Part shown: in pieces, positions 17,026 through 25,381 of the stretch
Position numbering within the stretch: position 1 is the stretch's first letter
Layout of the letters: each line of letters starts with the position of its first letter
Assembly (NCBI GenBank): GCA_030149815.1
Contig: JASLHI010000013.1
Span: forward strand, 1-40,923
Source of the DNA: Aquirhabdus sp.
GTDB taxonomy: Bacteria; Pseudomonadota; Gammaproteobacteria; Pseudomonadales; Moraxellaceae
Direction: 5' to 3'
DNA length: 40,923 nucleotides
Program-made: the position numbers and the translations under genes
Notes under the pieces: generated by a model
What the model saw: only the letters and a program-made list of their open reading frames with translations
Database searches by the model: none
Told to the model about the DNA's origin: nothing

Positions 17026-18411
17026 GTGAAATCAAATAAGCGTGTTTGTGTGATTGGTGCTGGCCCGAGTGGTATTACCGCGGGTAAGAACTGCATCGAA
17101 GCTGGACTGGATGTGGTTTTGTTTGAGAAGAATGATAAAGTCGGCGGAAACTGGGTATTTAATTCCAAAACTGGACACTCTAGTGTCTATGAAAATACTC
17201 ATATCATCAGCTCTAAAGTCTGGTCGGAATATGAAGATTTTCCAATGCCAGAAGATTATCCTGACTATCCAAAGCATAACCAGCTACAAGCTTATTTTGA
17301 GTCGTATGCGAAGCATTTTGGCGTCTATGATCATATTTGTTTTGACACTACCGTGAATCATGTCAGTCGTTTGTCGTCTGGCGATTGGAAAGTGGAATAC
17401 ACGGATGAAAAAGGGAACGCACAAGAAGAAATTTTTAACGTATTGATGGTTAGTAATGGTCATCATTGGGATCCTAAATACCCAGAATTCAATGGTAAAT
17501 TCACAGGAAAATTCATGCATTCACATGATTTTAAAAGTGTAAATGAAGAATGGCGTGGTAAGGATGTATTGGTCATTGGCGGTGGAAATTCAGCATGTGA
17601 TGTCGCTGTAGAATCAGCGCGGATTGCAAATAAAGTCTGTTTATCGATGCGCAGTCCTCAGTGGTTTGTTCCAAAATTTCTGTTTGGTAAGCCAACCGAT
17701 GTGTTTGCCGCTGGCGGCAACTTTATGCCGAAAATTGTGAAGCAATATGCACTGAAAAGCGCGCTGTATTTGCTACAAGGATCTTACAAACAATACAATT
17801 TGCCTAAACCAAAGATTCTTCCTTTATCGGCTCATCCGACTGCAAATTCGGATTTATTTGATTTTATTCGTCATGGTCGTATTAAGCCTCGTCCAGGCAT
17901 TCAGCGTTTTGATGGCGGTGTTGTAGAGTTCACAGATGGTAGCCGTGAGCGTTTTGATATTATTTGTTGTTGTACGGGATTCTGGACGACTTTCCCATTC
18001 TTTGATGAGTCGTTTATCAATTTCAAGCATGTAGAAAAAGTGCCTTTATTTCGAAAAATGATGCATGCAGATTACGACAACTTATATTTTATCGGGTTAT
18101 TCCAACCAATCGGCTGTATTTGGCCGCTCGCAGATTACCAAGCAAAAATTGCTTGCCAAGAAATTTTGGGTAACTACAAGCGCCCATCAAATATGAAGGC
18201 GGCGATTCAGCATGAAATTGAGAATCCACATTTCCCATTTGAAGGCGGTCAGCGTCATGCGGTTGAAGTCGATTATCACGGTCATCGAAATGACTTGAAA
18301 GCAGAATTACATAAGGCAGGGATTGATATTGGCAAGCCGCCACAAGGGGTGAAGAGTGAATATAAAAAGTTTACGACAAGACGTCGTCCAACGTTATTGA
18401 AATCAGCGTAA
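17026..18411 (+). CDS. Flavin-containing monooxygenase (FMO/Baeyer-Villiger type)
   Basis: 461-residue class B flavoprotein monooxygenase using FAD, NADPH and O2; the substrate is unknown. The FAD Rossmann motif GAGPSG is at residues 11-16. The FMO fingerprint appears as FNGKFTGKFMHSHDF (F-x-G-x3-H-S-x2-F) and the NADP Rossmann motif as VIGGGNSACDVAVE. I prefer the GTG at 17026 because AAGGA lies 7 bases before it and it leads straight into KRVCVIGAGPSG. The ATG at 17002 would add eight residues without a ribosome-binding site, and the frame is open still further upstream across the palindrome. It is monocistronic, with an operator-like palindrome upstream and a terminator downstream. Confidence 0.88.
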   Translation: MKSNKRVCVIGAGPSGITAGKNCIEAGLDVVLFEKNDKVGGNWVFNSKTGHSSVYENTHIISSKVWSEYEDFPMPEDYPDYPKHNQLQAYFESYAKHFGVYDHICFDTTVNHVSRLSSGDWKVEYTDEKGNAQEEIFNVLMVSNGHHWDPKYPEFNGKFTGKFMHSHDFKSVNEEWRGKDVLVIGGGNSACDVAVESARIANKVCLSMRSPQWFVPKFLFGKPTDVFAAGGNFMPKIVKQYALKSALYLLQGSYKQYNLPKPKILPLSAHPTANSDLFDFIRHGRIKPRPGIQRFDGGVVEFTDGSRERFDIICCCTGFWTTFPFFDESFINFKHVEKVPLFRKMMHADYDNLYFIGLFQPIGCIWPLADYQAKIACQEILGNYKRPSNMKAAIQHEIENPHFPFEGGQRHAVEVDYHGHRNDLKAELHKAGIDIGKPPQGVKSEYKKFTTRRRPTLLKSA

Positions 18412-18416
18412 AGAAT

Positions 18417-18445
18417 AAAAAACCGCTCTAGATGAGCGGTTTTTT
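18417..18445. terminator. Bidirectional terminator between monooxygenase and pgaD
   Basis: CCGCTC-TAGAT-GAGCGG stem flanked by an A-run and a six-T run, between convergent genes. It can serve both strands. Confidence 0.9.
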
Positions 18446-18458
18446 ATGAGTATTTTCA

Positions 18459-18875
18459 TCATTTCTGAGGCGTGATACCGATAATTCTGCCATGTTCATC
18501 ATGGTAGACCGTACAGATATTGGCTTCGCGAGCTGCAATGATTTCTTGCTTCGGTAACTGAAAATGACGTGCATAATCAGTCAGCGTTTTGTGCGCGATC
18601 GGCTTGACTCGTCGTGCTGGCAAAAGTGTCCACAGCAATAAACCTGCTGCGCCACAGATCACAGTCGCGATGATATAACCCATGGTCGATGGGGTGATTT
18701 TTGTGACGACATGGACAATCGGATGTGTGACCGCATGCACACTGGAGATCACGACGATAGGCCGCCAAAGATAGAGCCACATTCCCCACATCAGGGCTGT
18801 AGAGCTATCAGAAAAGAAGCGCTGACGCCAATTGAGCTGTTTTCGGATGTTAATGATCAGTGGATTATTACTCAC
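18459..18875 (-). CDS. pgaD: Poly-beta-1,6-N-acetyl-D-glucosamine synthase subunit PgaD
   Basis: 138-residue inner-membrane partner of PgaC, needed for PNAG polymerisation and, in E. coli, for c-di-GMP sensing together with PgaC. Two membrane helices are visible (about residues 25-50, MWGMWLYLWRPIVVISSV, and about 65-85, GYIIATVICGAAGLLLWTLL). A short cytoplasmic tail follows, with the YARHFQLPKQEI segment. The start is the GTG at 18875: it overlaps the end of pgaC by 8 bases and has a strong GGAGGAG site inside pgaC. A longer frame to 18938 lies wholly within pgaC and is not needed. It is divergent in sequence, as PgaD proteins usually are; the operon position supports the call. Confidence 0.85.
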   Translation of the reverse strand: MSNNPLIINIRKQLNWRQRFFSDSSTALMWGMWLYLWRPIVVISSVHAVTHPIVHVVTKITPSTMGYIIATVICGAAGLLLWTLLPARRVKPIAHKTLTDYARHFQLPKQEIIAAREANICTVYHDEHGRIIGITPQK

Positions 18876-20142
18876 CGCTCTTCTCCTCCAAATGGATACC
18901 ACGATCGGGGCTGACCCAGCGTGCTCTGACCCCGTCATTTCTTAATAATACCTTAGGAAATGCTGTAATAGTAGTCGCAATATTAATCACCCAGAATATG
19001 AGCGGATACCAGATCATCCAGTAATAATTTCGCCCTAATCCGCGTTCATAACGACCATCCAGCCATTTACTAATCGCGAATTGTAGTAAGCAGGTTGCAC
19101 CTAAAAACACGCCACTGCCTTGAGGAATGAGCGGGGAACCAACCACGGGCCAGACGATGCCATTTGGAAGCAATAAGCCGAGAATCCAGATAAAAACAAG
19201 AACCAGCATCAAATATGACCAGACTAATGTCAGGCACAGCTCAACCATTAAAGGCCACAGGAAGTTTTCGCTCGGTTTGAGGAATACTGCAAAGTTTTTC
19301 ATGAGCACTTGCGCGCCGCCCATGGCCCAGCGTAAACGTTGTTTCCAGAGTCCAGTTGGAGTTTCTGGCATGAGAATCCAGACCAAAGCGTTAGGCTCGA
19401 AGCGAACATCCCAGCCCGCACGTTGTAATTTCCAAGTAATATCAATATCTTCAGTCAGCATATCGGCTGACCAGTAACCGACTTGATGCACGGCTGATTT
19501 GCGAAAGGCGGTAATGACGCCAGATACGGTGAACAGTCGACCAAAACTACGCTGTGCGCGTTTAATCATACCAACAATCGATGAAAATTCACCAACCTGT
19601 ACTCGACCGATCAGTGTAGAGCGATTGCGAATACGTGGGTTACCTGTGACCGCTGCAACGTGTGGATGATTGACGAAATGTCGAACCATCCAATGTGCTG
19701 CGTAAGGATCAAGCAGAGCATCACCATCAATACAAATCAAAAACTCTGATTTGGCGAGCAAGCTACCTGCTTGAAGCGCCATGGCTTTGCCCTGATTTTC
19801 AGCTAAATGAACCACTTTGAGCTTTGGACACTGATGAGCAAGTCGATTGAGTACTTCAGCAGTTTCGTCAGAGCTCCCGTCATTGATAGCAATCACTTCA
19901 AAATCAGGATAATCCAGAGCCAGTGCGTGACGAATCGTTTCTTCTGCGTTGATTCCTTCATTAAAACAAGGAATCAACACGCTCACAGGGGGCGTGTGTT
20001 CGAGGACAGGTGGTTGATCGTATGGCGGCTGAGTCTTTTCATTTCGCCAATAGAAAATAAGCGCGCCAATCATCCAGATATAGGACATGAGCAGCGGATA
20101 GTAAAATACAAAGCCTAGTAAGCCATGCCACAGCGTATTCAA
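18868..20142 (-). CDS. pgaC: Poly-beta-1,6-N-acetyl-D-glucosamine synthase PgaC
   Basis: 424-residue GT2-family processive glycosyltransferase that builds the PNAG biofilm polymer from UDP-GlcNAc at the inner membrane. It has N-terminal membrane helices (residues 5-32) and the nucleotide-sugar motif DGS at 88-90. DGD at 139-141, TED at 230-232 (catalytic base) and the processivity motif QRLRW at 268-272 follow, then C-terminal helices (about 285-400). The start codon appears to be TTG at 20142 with AGGGG upstream; no closer ATG precedes the first membrane helix. It lies 27 bases after pgaB and overlaps pgaD. Two GGDEF proteins encoded 8 to 12 kb away could supply the c-di-GMP that activates PgaCD. 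Confidence 0.94.
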   Translation of the reverse strand: MNTLWHGLLGFVFYYPLLMSYIWMIGALIFYWRNEKTQPPYDQPPVLEHTPPVSVLIPCFNEGINAEETIRHALALDYPDFEVIAINDGSSDETAEVLNRLAHQCPKLKVVHLAENQGKAMALQAGSLLAKSEFLICIDGDALLDPYAAHWMVRHFVNHPHVAAVTGNPRIRNRSTLIGRVQVGEFSSIVGMIKRAQRSFGRLFTVSGVITAFRKSAVHQVGYWSADMLTEDIDITWKLQRAGWDVRFEPNALVWILMPETPTGLWKQRLRWAMGGAQVLMKNFAVFLKPSENFLWPLMVELCLTLVWSYLMLVLVFIWILGLLLPNGIVWPVVGSPLIPQGSGVFLGATCLLQFAISKWLDGRYERGLGRNYYWMIWYPLIFWVINIATTITAFPKVLLRNDGVRARWVSPDRGIHLEEKSGE

Positions 20143-20169
20143 ATCGAGTACCCCTTCATTTCTAGGCGC

Positions 20170-22140
20170 TTAAGGGATGACGGCCATATTTGATTTACCA
20201 TCAAATACGGGGCGGATGACAGACGCATCAGGCTGATCCTGAATTGAGTCATCAGGATAGTACGCGATATGTTGTGCACCAGCATCATATAGACTCTTGA
20301 TCGTGGCTGCGAGTTCAGCACTTGGAATTTTTTTATCTGTACGCCAATCTACCGTTTGTAGCTCAAATACAACATGTTTCATCGCATTTGGGTGCTCTTT
20401 GACTTTTGCAACGATATCTTCCATGAATGCTTTCGGATCATCCGCTTTTTCCATGTAAGGCATCGCCATGATCGCAGTAAAGTCATAGTTTGCTAAAGAG
20501 TTATCCAGTGACTGAGCATACCAGACTTCTGATTTCGGATTGAGCACGACTTGAGCATACAAGTTACGCGCAGTCAGTAAGTTTGGTTGTTCAAGGCTGA
20601 CTAAGTTCGATAATTCATTGGCGAATCGATCTAATGCGGTAATTTTGAGAATCGTCCAGCGACCCAGAAAATCATCATTTGCACGAATATCACTGATTTT
20701 GCTTGGCAAGCCCCATTCTTTATTTTGTGCAATACCAAATGAACTGGCATCTTCATAGTCAGAAAGCGTCACATCATCATGGAACAGGATGCCGTCAATT
20801 GGCGCAGCGCGTGATAAGTCTTGATAGATATCGCGAATGACTTTACGTGCTCGTACAGAGAATGGAGATAAGCGATGATAGCCCATGTTGAGATGATCAG
20901 TGCTTGTTGGTAGATCGGCAACGACTAAATCGTTTGCCGCAGGTTCAGTTGCAGGGAGTTCCCAAGCGAGCATTGGCATCCATGCATAAATACGTTTGAC
21001 CTGAGTTCGTGTACGGATTTGCCATGACACGCGATTAAATAAATCTGCACGCATCGGCATATGGCGATTCGGGAAGTACACACTGCTTGCGGAACCTCTA
21101 GCTGCAGGATCAGCAAAGGCCTGTAAATAAATAGTATTTACCCCCATCGCCTGAATACGATCCAGTAAATGTCCGAGGTTTTTTTCTTGCTGAGCAGGAT
21201 CTGGATCATAGATATAGTCCAAATCAATGTGCATGATTTTCTCAGGGCGATCATTGTCGGTGATGTTGCGATCACGCAGTAAAATTTCTTTCTGTAAATC
21301 AGGAAGCTGCATACCACTTTCGACCAAAATACGACGTAGTCCCCACAGCGGTGTTGCGAGGGTATTTGGTCCATCATCTAGTGTTAAGCCGATAGGCATT
21401 CCTAGTTTTTCAGCACTTTCTCGAGATTCGATATTGTAACTACCATACGGCCAAGCAATGACACGCGGTGAACGGAAACCATGTGACTGTAAAACTTCAT
21501 TGTTCTTTTTCAGATCGTTATAGATGCGCTTTTTGTACGTATCTTCATCTTCGTAACGATTGAGTTTAGGGAGGTACAGACGGGTTGTTACCGCAGGTTC
21601 AGTATTCCCTTGAGGGTTGGCAAGAATGCCTTCGTGTTGTGCGTAAGTATGGCTACCCACTTCAACGAGCCCGCTATCTACCATTTCTTTGATTTCTGCC
21701 CAGCTCAACATTTGTTCACGGGATACTGAACGACCTGCAAAGTTAACGACTTCTCCCGAAGTCGGTTCTAACCAATCGCCAACAACCGCAATCACCGCAG
21801 GTGCGTTAAACAGTTTCAAAATTGGAAAGGCATTGGCATAAACCGAGTGATAACCATCATCAAATGTGATCAAAACTGCTTTTTCTGGCAGTGGAAGTTT
21901 CCCTGCGCGTGCTGCCAAGATTTGATCAACATTGACGAAGTGATAGCCATTAACCTTAAGCCAGTCCATTTGACGAACAAAATTGGTCGGTGATACGGCA
22001 TATTGTGGAATGAGTGCGTCTTTTTTATCGGCGATTTCATGATAGCTAATCACTGTTAATTCGGTAGGCAAGGCCGCAAAGGTCATCGTGCTGCTAAAAC
22101 ATAGCATCCATAGGGCGAAAACAGCGAGTAGTCTAGTCAT
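20170..22140 (-). CDS. pgaB: Poly-beta-1,6-N-acetyl-D-glucosamine N-deacetylase PgaB
   Basis: 656-residue two-domain PNAG-modifying enzyme. The N-terminal carbohydrate esterase 4 deacetylase has the metal/catalytic FDDGYHSVY (Asp 94-95) and the His pair in SHTYAQH (164 and 169). The C-terminal part (about 300-640) is the glycoside-hydrolase-like domain beginning MHIDLDYIYDPDP. Partial deacetylation is needed for export of the polymer. The ATG at 22140 gives a clean signal peptide (MTRLLAVFALWMLCFSSTMTFA); an upstream in-frame ATG at 22239 precedes another hydrophobic stretch and is unlikely. No proper lipobox is seen, although E. coli PgaB is a lipoprotein. pgaA is not upstream. Confidence 0.94.
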   Translation of the reverse strand: MTRLLAVFALWMLCFSSTMTFAALPTELTVISYHEIADKKDALIPQYAVSPTNFVRQMDWLKVNGYHFVNVDQILAARAGKLPLPEKAVLITFDDGYHSVYANAFPILKLFNAPAVIAVVGDWLEPTSGEVVNFAGRSVSREQMLSWAEIKEMVDSGLVEVGSHTYAQHEGILANPQGNTEPAVTTRLYLPKLNRYEDEDTYKKRIYNDLKKNNEVLQSHGFRSPRVIAWPYGSYNIESRESAEKLGMPIGLTLDDGPNTLATPLWGLRRILVESGMQLPDLQKEILLRDRNITDNDRPEKIMHIDLDYIYDPDPAQQEKNLGHLLDRIQAMGVNTIYLQAFADPAARGSASSVYFPNRHMPMRADLFNRVSWQIRTRTQVKRIYAWMPMLAWELPATEPAANDLVVADLPTSTDHLNMGYHRLSPFSVRARKVIRDIYQDLSRAAPIDGILFHDDVTLSDYEDASSFGIAQNKEWGLPSKISDIRANDDFLGRWTILKITALDRFANELSNLVSLEQPNLLTARNLYAQVVLNPKSEVWYAQSLDNSLANYDFTAIMAMPYMEKADDPKAFMEDIVAKVKEHPNAMKHVVFELQTVDWRTDKKIPSAELAATIKSLYDAGAQHIAYYPDDSIQDQPDASVIRPVFDGKSNMAVIP

Positions 22141-22567
22141 GATTTGGCACAGAAAGAGTATAAAATACAGAAAATTAATATATATCGTGCACATAAATTG
22201 TGCAACAGAGGAGGCGCATTCTAGCAGGAACGCTATCAAATTTGCATGAATCTGATTGCCTGAAACAATCTTTTTATATGAGATTGTTGAACTGTGAATA
22301 AAACATTGTATTTATTATTTATTTTGTGGAAATTTTTTGTGTATATTGCTAATTCTATGATCGAGAAGATATCCAATATAGACATTTTATAGACATAGAT
22401 TAACATTAAGATGACCGAACAAGTTCTACACTCAAAATGCCATGGATTATTTGTGCGGTGCTTGCTTGGAGATGAGAATGGCGGGATGTAAAAATAAAAT
22501 CGGGTGTGATGATGTGAGACGTAAATCAGAAAAACAATTTGTATGAATATATGGGTGGAGCGGAATG
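22141..22567. other. Divergent gap between pgaB and cbpA
   Basis: 427 AT-rich bases that must hold the pga and cbpA promoters. An ORF on the minus strand (22236-22616) overlaps the start of cbpA and has the composition of random AT-rich DNA, so I do not count it. The clear structure is the dyad at 22264-22288. Confidence 0.5.
22264..22288. promoter_or_regulatory. Inverted repeat upstream of pgaB
   Basis: AACAATCT and its reverse complement AGATTGTT are separated by 9 bases, about 125 bases upstream of the pgaB start. It may be an operator for the pga operon or a hairpin in its leader. Confidence 0.4.
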
Positions 22568-23533
22568 ATGGAATATAAGGATTATTATCAGATTTTAGGT
22601 GTGCCAAGAACCGCATCGCAAGATGAAATCAAGCAAGCCTACCGAAAGCTTGCGCGTAAATATCATCCAGATGTCAGCAAAGAGCCCGATGCCGAAGTGC
22701 GCTTCAAAGAGTTAGGTGAAGCAAATGAGGTGTTGAAAGATCCTGAAAAGCGCGCCGCCTACGATCAGATGGGGAGCCAGTGGAAAAATGGACAAAACTT
22801 TCAGCCACCACCGAACTGGAATGCTGGATTTGAGTTTAGTGGTCGGGGTGATGCACAGGATGGCTTTGGTGGTCAGTTTGAGCAAGGTTTTGGTCATAGT
22901 GATTTCTTTGAGGCACTGTTTGGTCGTCAAGGCCGACAATCGGCAAGGCAAGCCCCAGCTCAAGGACAGGATCATCATGCCAAAGTGCTCATTAATCTGG
23001 AGGATAGTTATCACGGTGCCAAACGAAGTATTTCGCTAAGGATTCCTACCTTGGATGCGAGTGGTCATGTGGAGATGGTTGAACGGACACTCGATGTCAG
23101 TATTCCCAAAGGGATTCGCGCTGGACAGCATTTACGCTTGGCTGGGCAAGGCGGACATGGCGCGGGGCAAGCTGGCGATTTGTTTCTTGAAATTGCGTTT
23201 AATCCACATTCGATTTTTCGGGTCGACGAAAAGGATGTGTATTTAACATTACCACTTACACCTTGGGAGGCCGCATTGGGTGCGACAGTCAATGTGCCGA
23301 CCCCAGATGGTAGCGTCGCGTTGACCATTCCCCCGCACTCAAAAGCCGGGCGTAAGCTACGGCTAAAAGGTAAAGGCATTCCGAGTAATTCTGCGAATCA
23401 TCCTGCAGGTGATCAATATGTGGTACTGGAAATTGCGTTACCGCCAGTGAACAGTGAAGTAGAAAAAGAGGCTTATCGAGCAATGGCAAAAGCTTTTGAT
23501 TTTAATCCACGTCAACATTTGCCTAAGCACTAG
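22568..23533 (+). CDS. cbpA: Curved DNA-binding protein / DnaJ-like co-chaperone CbpA
   Basis: 321-residue DnaJ-class co-chaperone that stimulates DnaK and, in E. coli, also binds curved DNA. The J domain is at residues 1-68 with the essential HPD in KYHPDVSKEPDAE. It is followed by a Gly/Phe-rich linker (about 80-130; FGGQFEQGFGHSDFFEALFG) and two beta-rich substrate-binding domains. There is no zinc finger, which separates it from DnaJ. Of two adjacent ATGs, the second (22568) is chosen: GGAG is 7 bases upstream and the protein then begins MEYKDYY, as in E. coli CbpA. It is followed 38 bases later by its modulator gene cbpM. Confidence 0.94.
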   Translation: MEYKDYYQILGVPRTASQDEIKQAYRKLARKYHPDVSKEPDAEVRFKELGEANEVLKDPEKRAAYDQMGSQWKNGQNFQPPPNWNAGFEFSGRGDAQDGFGGQFEQGFGHSDFFEALFGRQGRQSARQAPAQGQDHHAKVLINLEDSYHGAKRSISLRIPTLDASGHVEMVERTLDVSIPKGIRAGQHLRLAGQGGHGAGQAGDLFLEIAFNPHSIFRVDEKDVYLTLPLTPWEAALGATVNVPTPDGSVALTIPPHSKAGRKLRLKGKGIPSNSANHPAGDQYVVLEIALPPVNSEVEKEAYRAMAKAFDFNPRQHLPKH

Positions 23534-23571
23534 TATGTCAGTCAGGATCACATTAATAAGGATGATTGAAG

Positions 23572-23907
23572 ATGAACGAATATAGTCAGTCGTTGATTTC
23601 GGGTGATGTCGTCGAAGAAGAGGTCAGCTTGTCGCTACAAGAATTGTGTCATGCGAGTCATGCGCATGTCGGGCAAGTACAAGTTTGGGTTATTGAGGGA
23701 ATTTTAGAGCCCAGAGGACAAGTGCCCCAAGACTGGGTTTTTACAGGGCAATCTTTACGACGTGCGCGACTCGCGTTGCGATTAACCCGTGATCTTGAAG
23801 TGAATGCGGCGGGCGTTGCGTTAGCATTGGATTTGATGGATGAGATTTCAGCATTACAGGCCAAATTACAGCACATTGGATTGCAGCATATTCCGTTTAA
23901 TGAGTGA
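23572..23907 (+). CDS. cbpM: Chaperone modulator CbpM
   Basis: 111-residue MerR-like helix-turn-helix protein of the CbpM family, which binds the J domain of CbpA and blocks both its co-chaperone and DNA-binding activity in E. coli. The family pattern ELC-H...V...VWVIEGILEPRG and then WVFTGQSLRRARLALRLTRD is visible, ending in a coiled coil (MDEISALQAKLQHIGLQ). The ATG at 23572 has AAGG about 10 bases upstream; a TTG two codons earlier is possible. The cbpA-cbpM pair is the usual arrangement. Confidence 0.9.
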   Translation: MNEYSQSLISGDVVEEEVSLSLQELCHASHAHVGQVQVWVIEGILEPRGQVPQDWVFTGQSLRRARLALRLTRDLEVNAAGVALALDLMDEISALQAKLQHIGLQHIPFNE

Positions 23908-23976
23908 TTTGAGTGATCGTAAGTTTTGATGTCGTGACGTTATTAACCGTCAAGGATTAACTATTAAGGAACAATC

Positions 23977-24399
23977 ATGAGTCCAATCGTTTCTGCATTT
24001 CCAGCCGTGACGGCCAGTATACAAAGCGATATTCCATACACAGTGACGATTACGGATGGTGTACACCGCTGGTTTGGTGATGAGTCGGAGTTGGATGGTG
24101 GGGCGGATGCGGGTCCAACACCATTCCAGTTGTTACTCTCGAGTCTCGGAGCATGTACATCCATTACATTGTCAATGTACGCCAAACGCAAAGCGTGGCC
24201 GTTGACAGGAGTTGAGGTGAATCTTGAATTTAATCCGAATGGTAAGCCTGCGGATGGGAACCAAATCGTGCGCCATGTGGTACTGCATGGCGATTTAAAT
24301 GATGAGCAGCGAGAGCGACTGCTGCAGGTGGCAAATGCCTGTCCAGTGCATAAGGTTTTGATAGGGAATATTGTGATTGATACGAGTTTGGTGGACTAA
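23977..24399 (+). CDS. OsmC family protein
   Basis: 140-residue OsmC/Ohr-fold protein, a thiol-dependent peroxidase family acting on organic hydroperoxides. Both redox cysteines are present: Cys 60 in LSSLGACTSITL and Cys 122 in NACPVHKVL. It resembles the YhfA/OsmC-like group more than Ohr, so its substrate is uncertain. A clean AAGGA lies 7 bases before the ATG. It follows cbpAM by 69 bases, and co-transcription is possible. Confidence 0.9.
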   Translation: MSPIVSAFPAVTASIQSDIPYTVTITDGVHRWFGDESELDGGADAGPTPFQLLLSSLGACTSITLSMYAKRKAWPLTGVEVNLEFNPNGKPADGNQIVRHVVLHGDLNDEQRERLLQVANACPVHKVLIGNIVIDTSLVD

Positions 24400-24491
24400 T
24401 TTGTTAAGTCTGATGAAAAGGACGTTTTGCTGAATATTTTTGATGTGTTTCAATATTTCGCAAGCGCAGTAGCGATAGTGAGGATTTCAAA

Positions 24492-25280
24492 ATGAAGTCA
24501 AAACGCTTGGTTTTATTGGATTTAGATGGCACGTTGTATACCGATAATTGCGTGATTGATGGTGCAGTTGAGGCGGTGAATCGATTACGTGAACAAGGTT
24601 ATCTGCTTCGATTTCTAACTAATACGACAACGCGTTCACATGCTGAGCTTTATCAGCAATTAATGCGTATGGGCTTTACGCAAGAACAGAATGAATTAAT
24701 CAGCGCACCCATGGCGGCCGTTTTAGAGCTGCGTGCATTACAGCAAACTATGGGGCGAAAAATTAAAATTTGGCCTGTAGTGGCGCTTGCGATAGAGATG
24801 GATTTTGCTGAGTTTGAACGTGATGAGGTGTCACCTGATTATATTGTACTAGGCGATATTGGTGATGCGTGGAATGTTGGTCTTATCAATCAATTATTTA
24901 CAGCAATGCACAATGGCGCACAGCTTATCGCGCTGCATAAGAATCGATTTTGGCAGACGAAGCAGAGTTTGAAAGTCGATATTGGTTTCTATGTTGCAGG
25001 GCTGGAGTATGTGACAGGGAAAACTGCACAGATTATGGGGAAACCCTCGGCTGCATTTTTTAATCGTGTGCTTGCTGATGTTCATATTTCACCTGATCAA
25101 GCAGTTTTGGTGGGTGATGATTTAGAGAGTGATGTTGGCGGCGCGCAGCGACATGGGATTGATGGATTTTTAGTTCAAACAGGAAAATTTAGACAGCAGT
25201 ATCTAGAGCAATCGCAAATTAGACCTGATGGCATATTGAGTAGTATTGCGGAGTTGCCGAGTTTTTTGGCAACTTATTAA
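24492..25280 (+). CDS. HAD-superfamily subfamily IIA phosphatase (LHPP-like)
   Basis: 262-residue haloacid-dehalogenase-fold hydrolase. Motif I is LLDLDGTLYTD (Asp 10 and Asp 12), motif II FLTNTTTRS, motif III Lys in MGKPSAAFF and motif IV GDDLESDVGG. The large cap between motifs II and III (about residues 70-170) marks subfamily IIA, the group that includes LHPP-like phosphatases and NagD. The substrate cannot be read from the sequence. The start ATG has AGGA about 9 bases upstream. It lies between osmC-like and gltX and is probably transcribed alone or with osmC. Confidence 0.87.
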   Translation: MKSKRLVLLDLDGTLYTDNCVIDGAVEAVNRLREQGYLLRFLTNTTTRSHAELYQQLMRMGFTQEQNELISAPMAAVLELRALQQTMGRKIKIWPVVALAIEMDFAEFERDEVSPDYIVLGDIGDAWNVGLINQLFTAMHNGAQLIALHKNRFWQTKQSLKVDIGFYVAGLEYVTGKTAQIMGKPSAAFFNRVLADVHISPDQAVLVGDDLESDVGGAQRHGIDGFLVQTGKFRQQYLEQSQIRPDGILSSIAELPSFLATY

Positions 25281-25333
25281 CGTGTCTATCATGTTGTTGC
25301 GAGCGAGTTATTCCTGCATCGTGTGATCACATT

Positions 25334-25342
25334 TGCTATCAT
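25334..25342 (+). promoter_or_regulatory. Candidate extended -10 promoter of gltX
   Basis: TGCTATCAT is an extended -10 (TG-n-TATCAT) 40 bases before the gltX start, with no good -35. A TGTGATCACA palindrome at 25322-25331 overlaps the expected spacer and could be a regulator site. Confidence 0.4.
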
Positions 25343-25381
25343 TCGCCCTAATCCTTTTTGCACTGATTTATTGAAAATATT

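Noticed and set aside
22236..22616. 126-codon open frame on the minus strand upstream of pgaB
   Set aside because: It overlaps the start of cbpA, has no ribosome-binding site, and its Phe/Ile/His-rich translation looks like translated AT-rich intergenic DNA.
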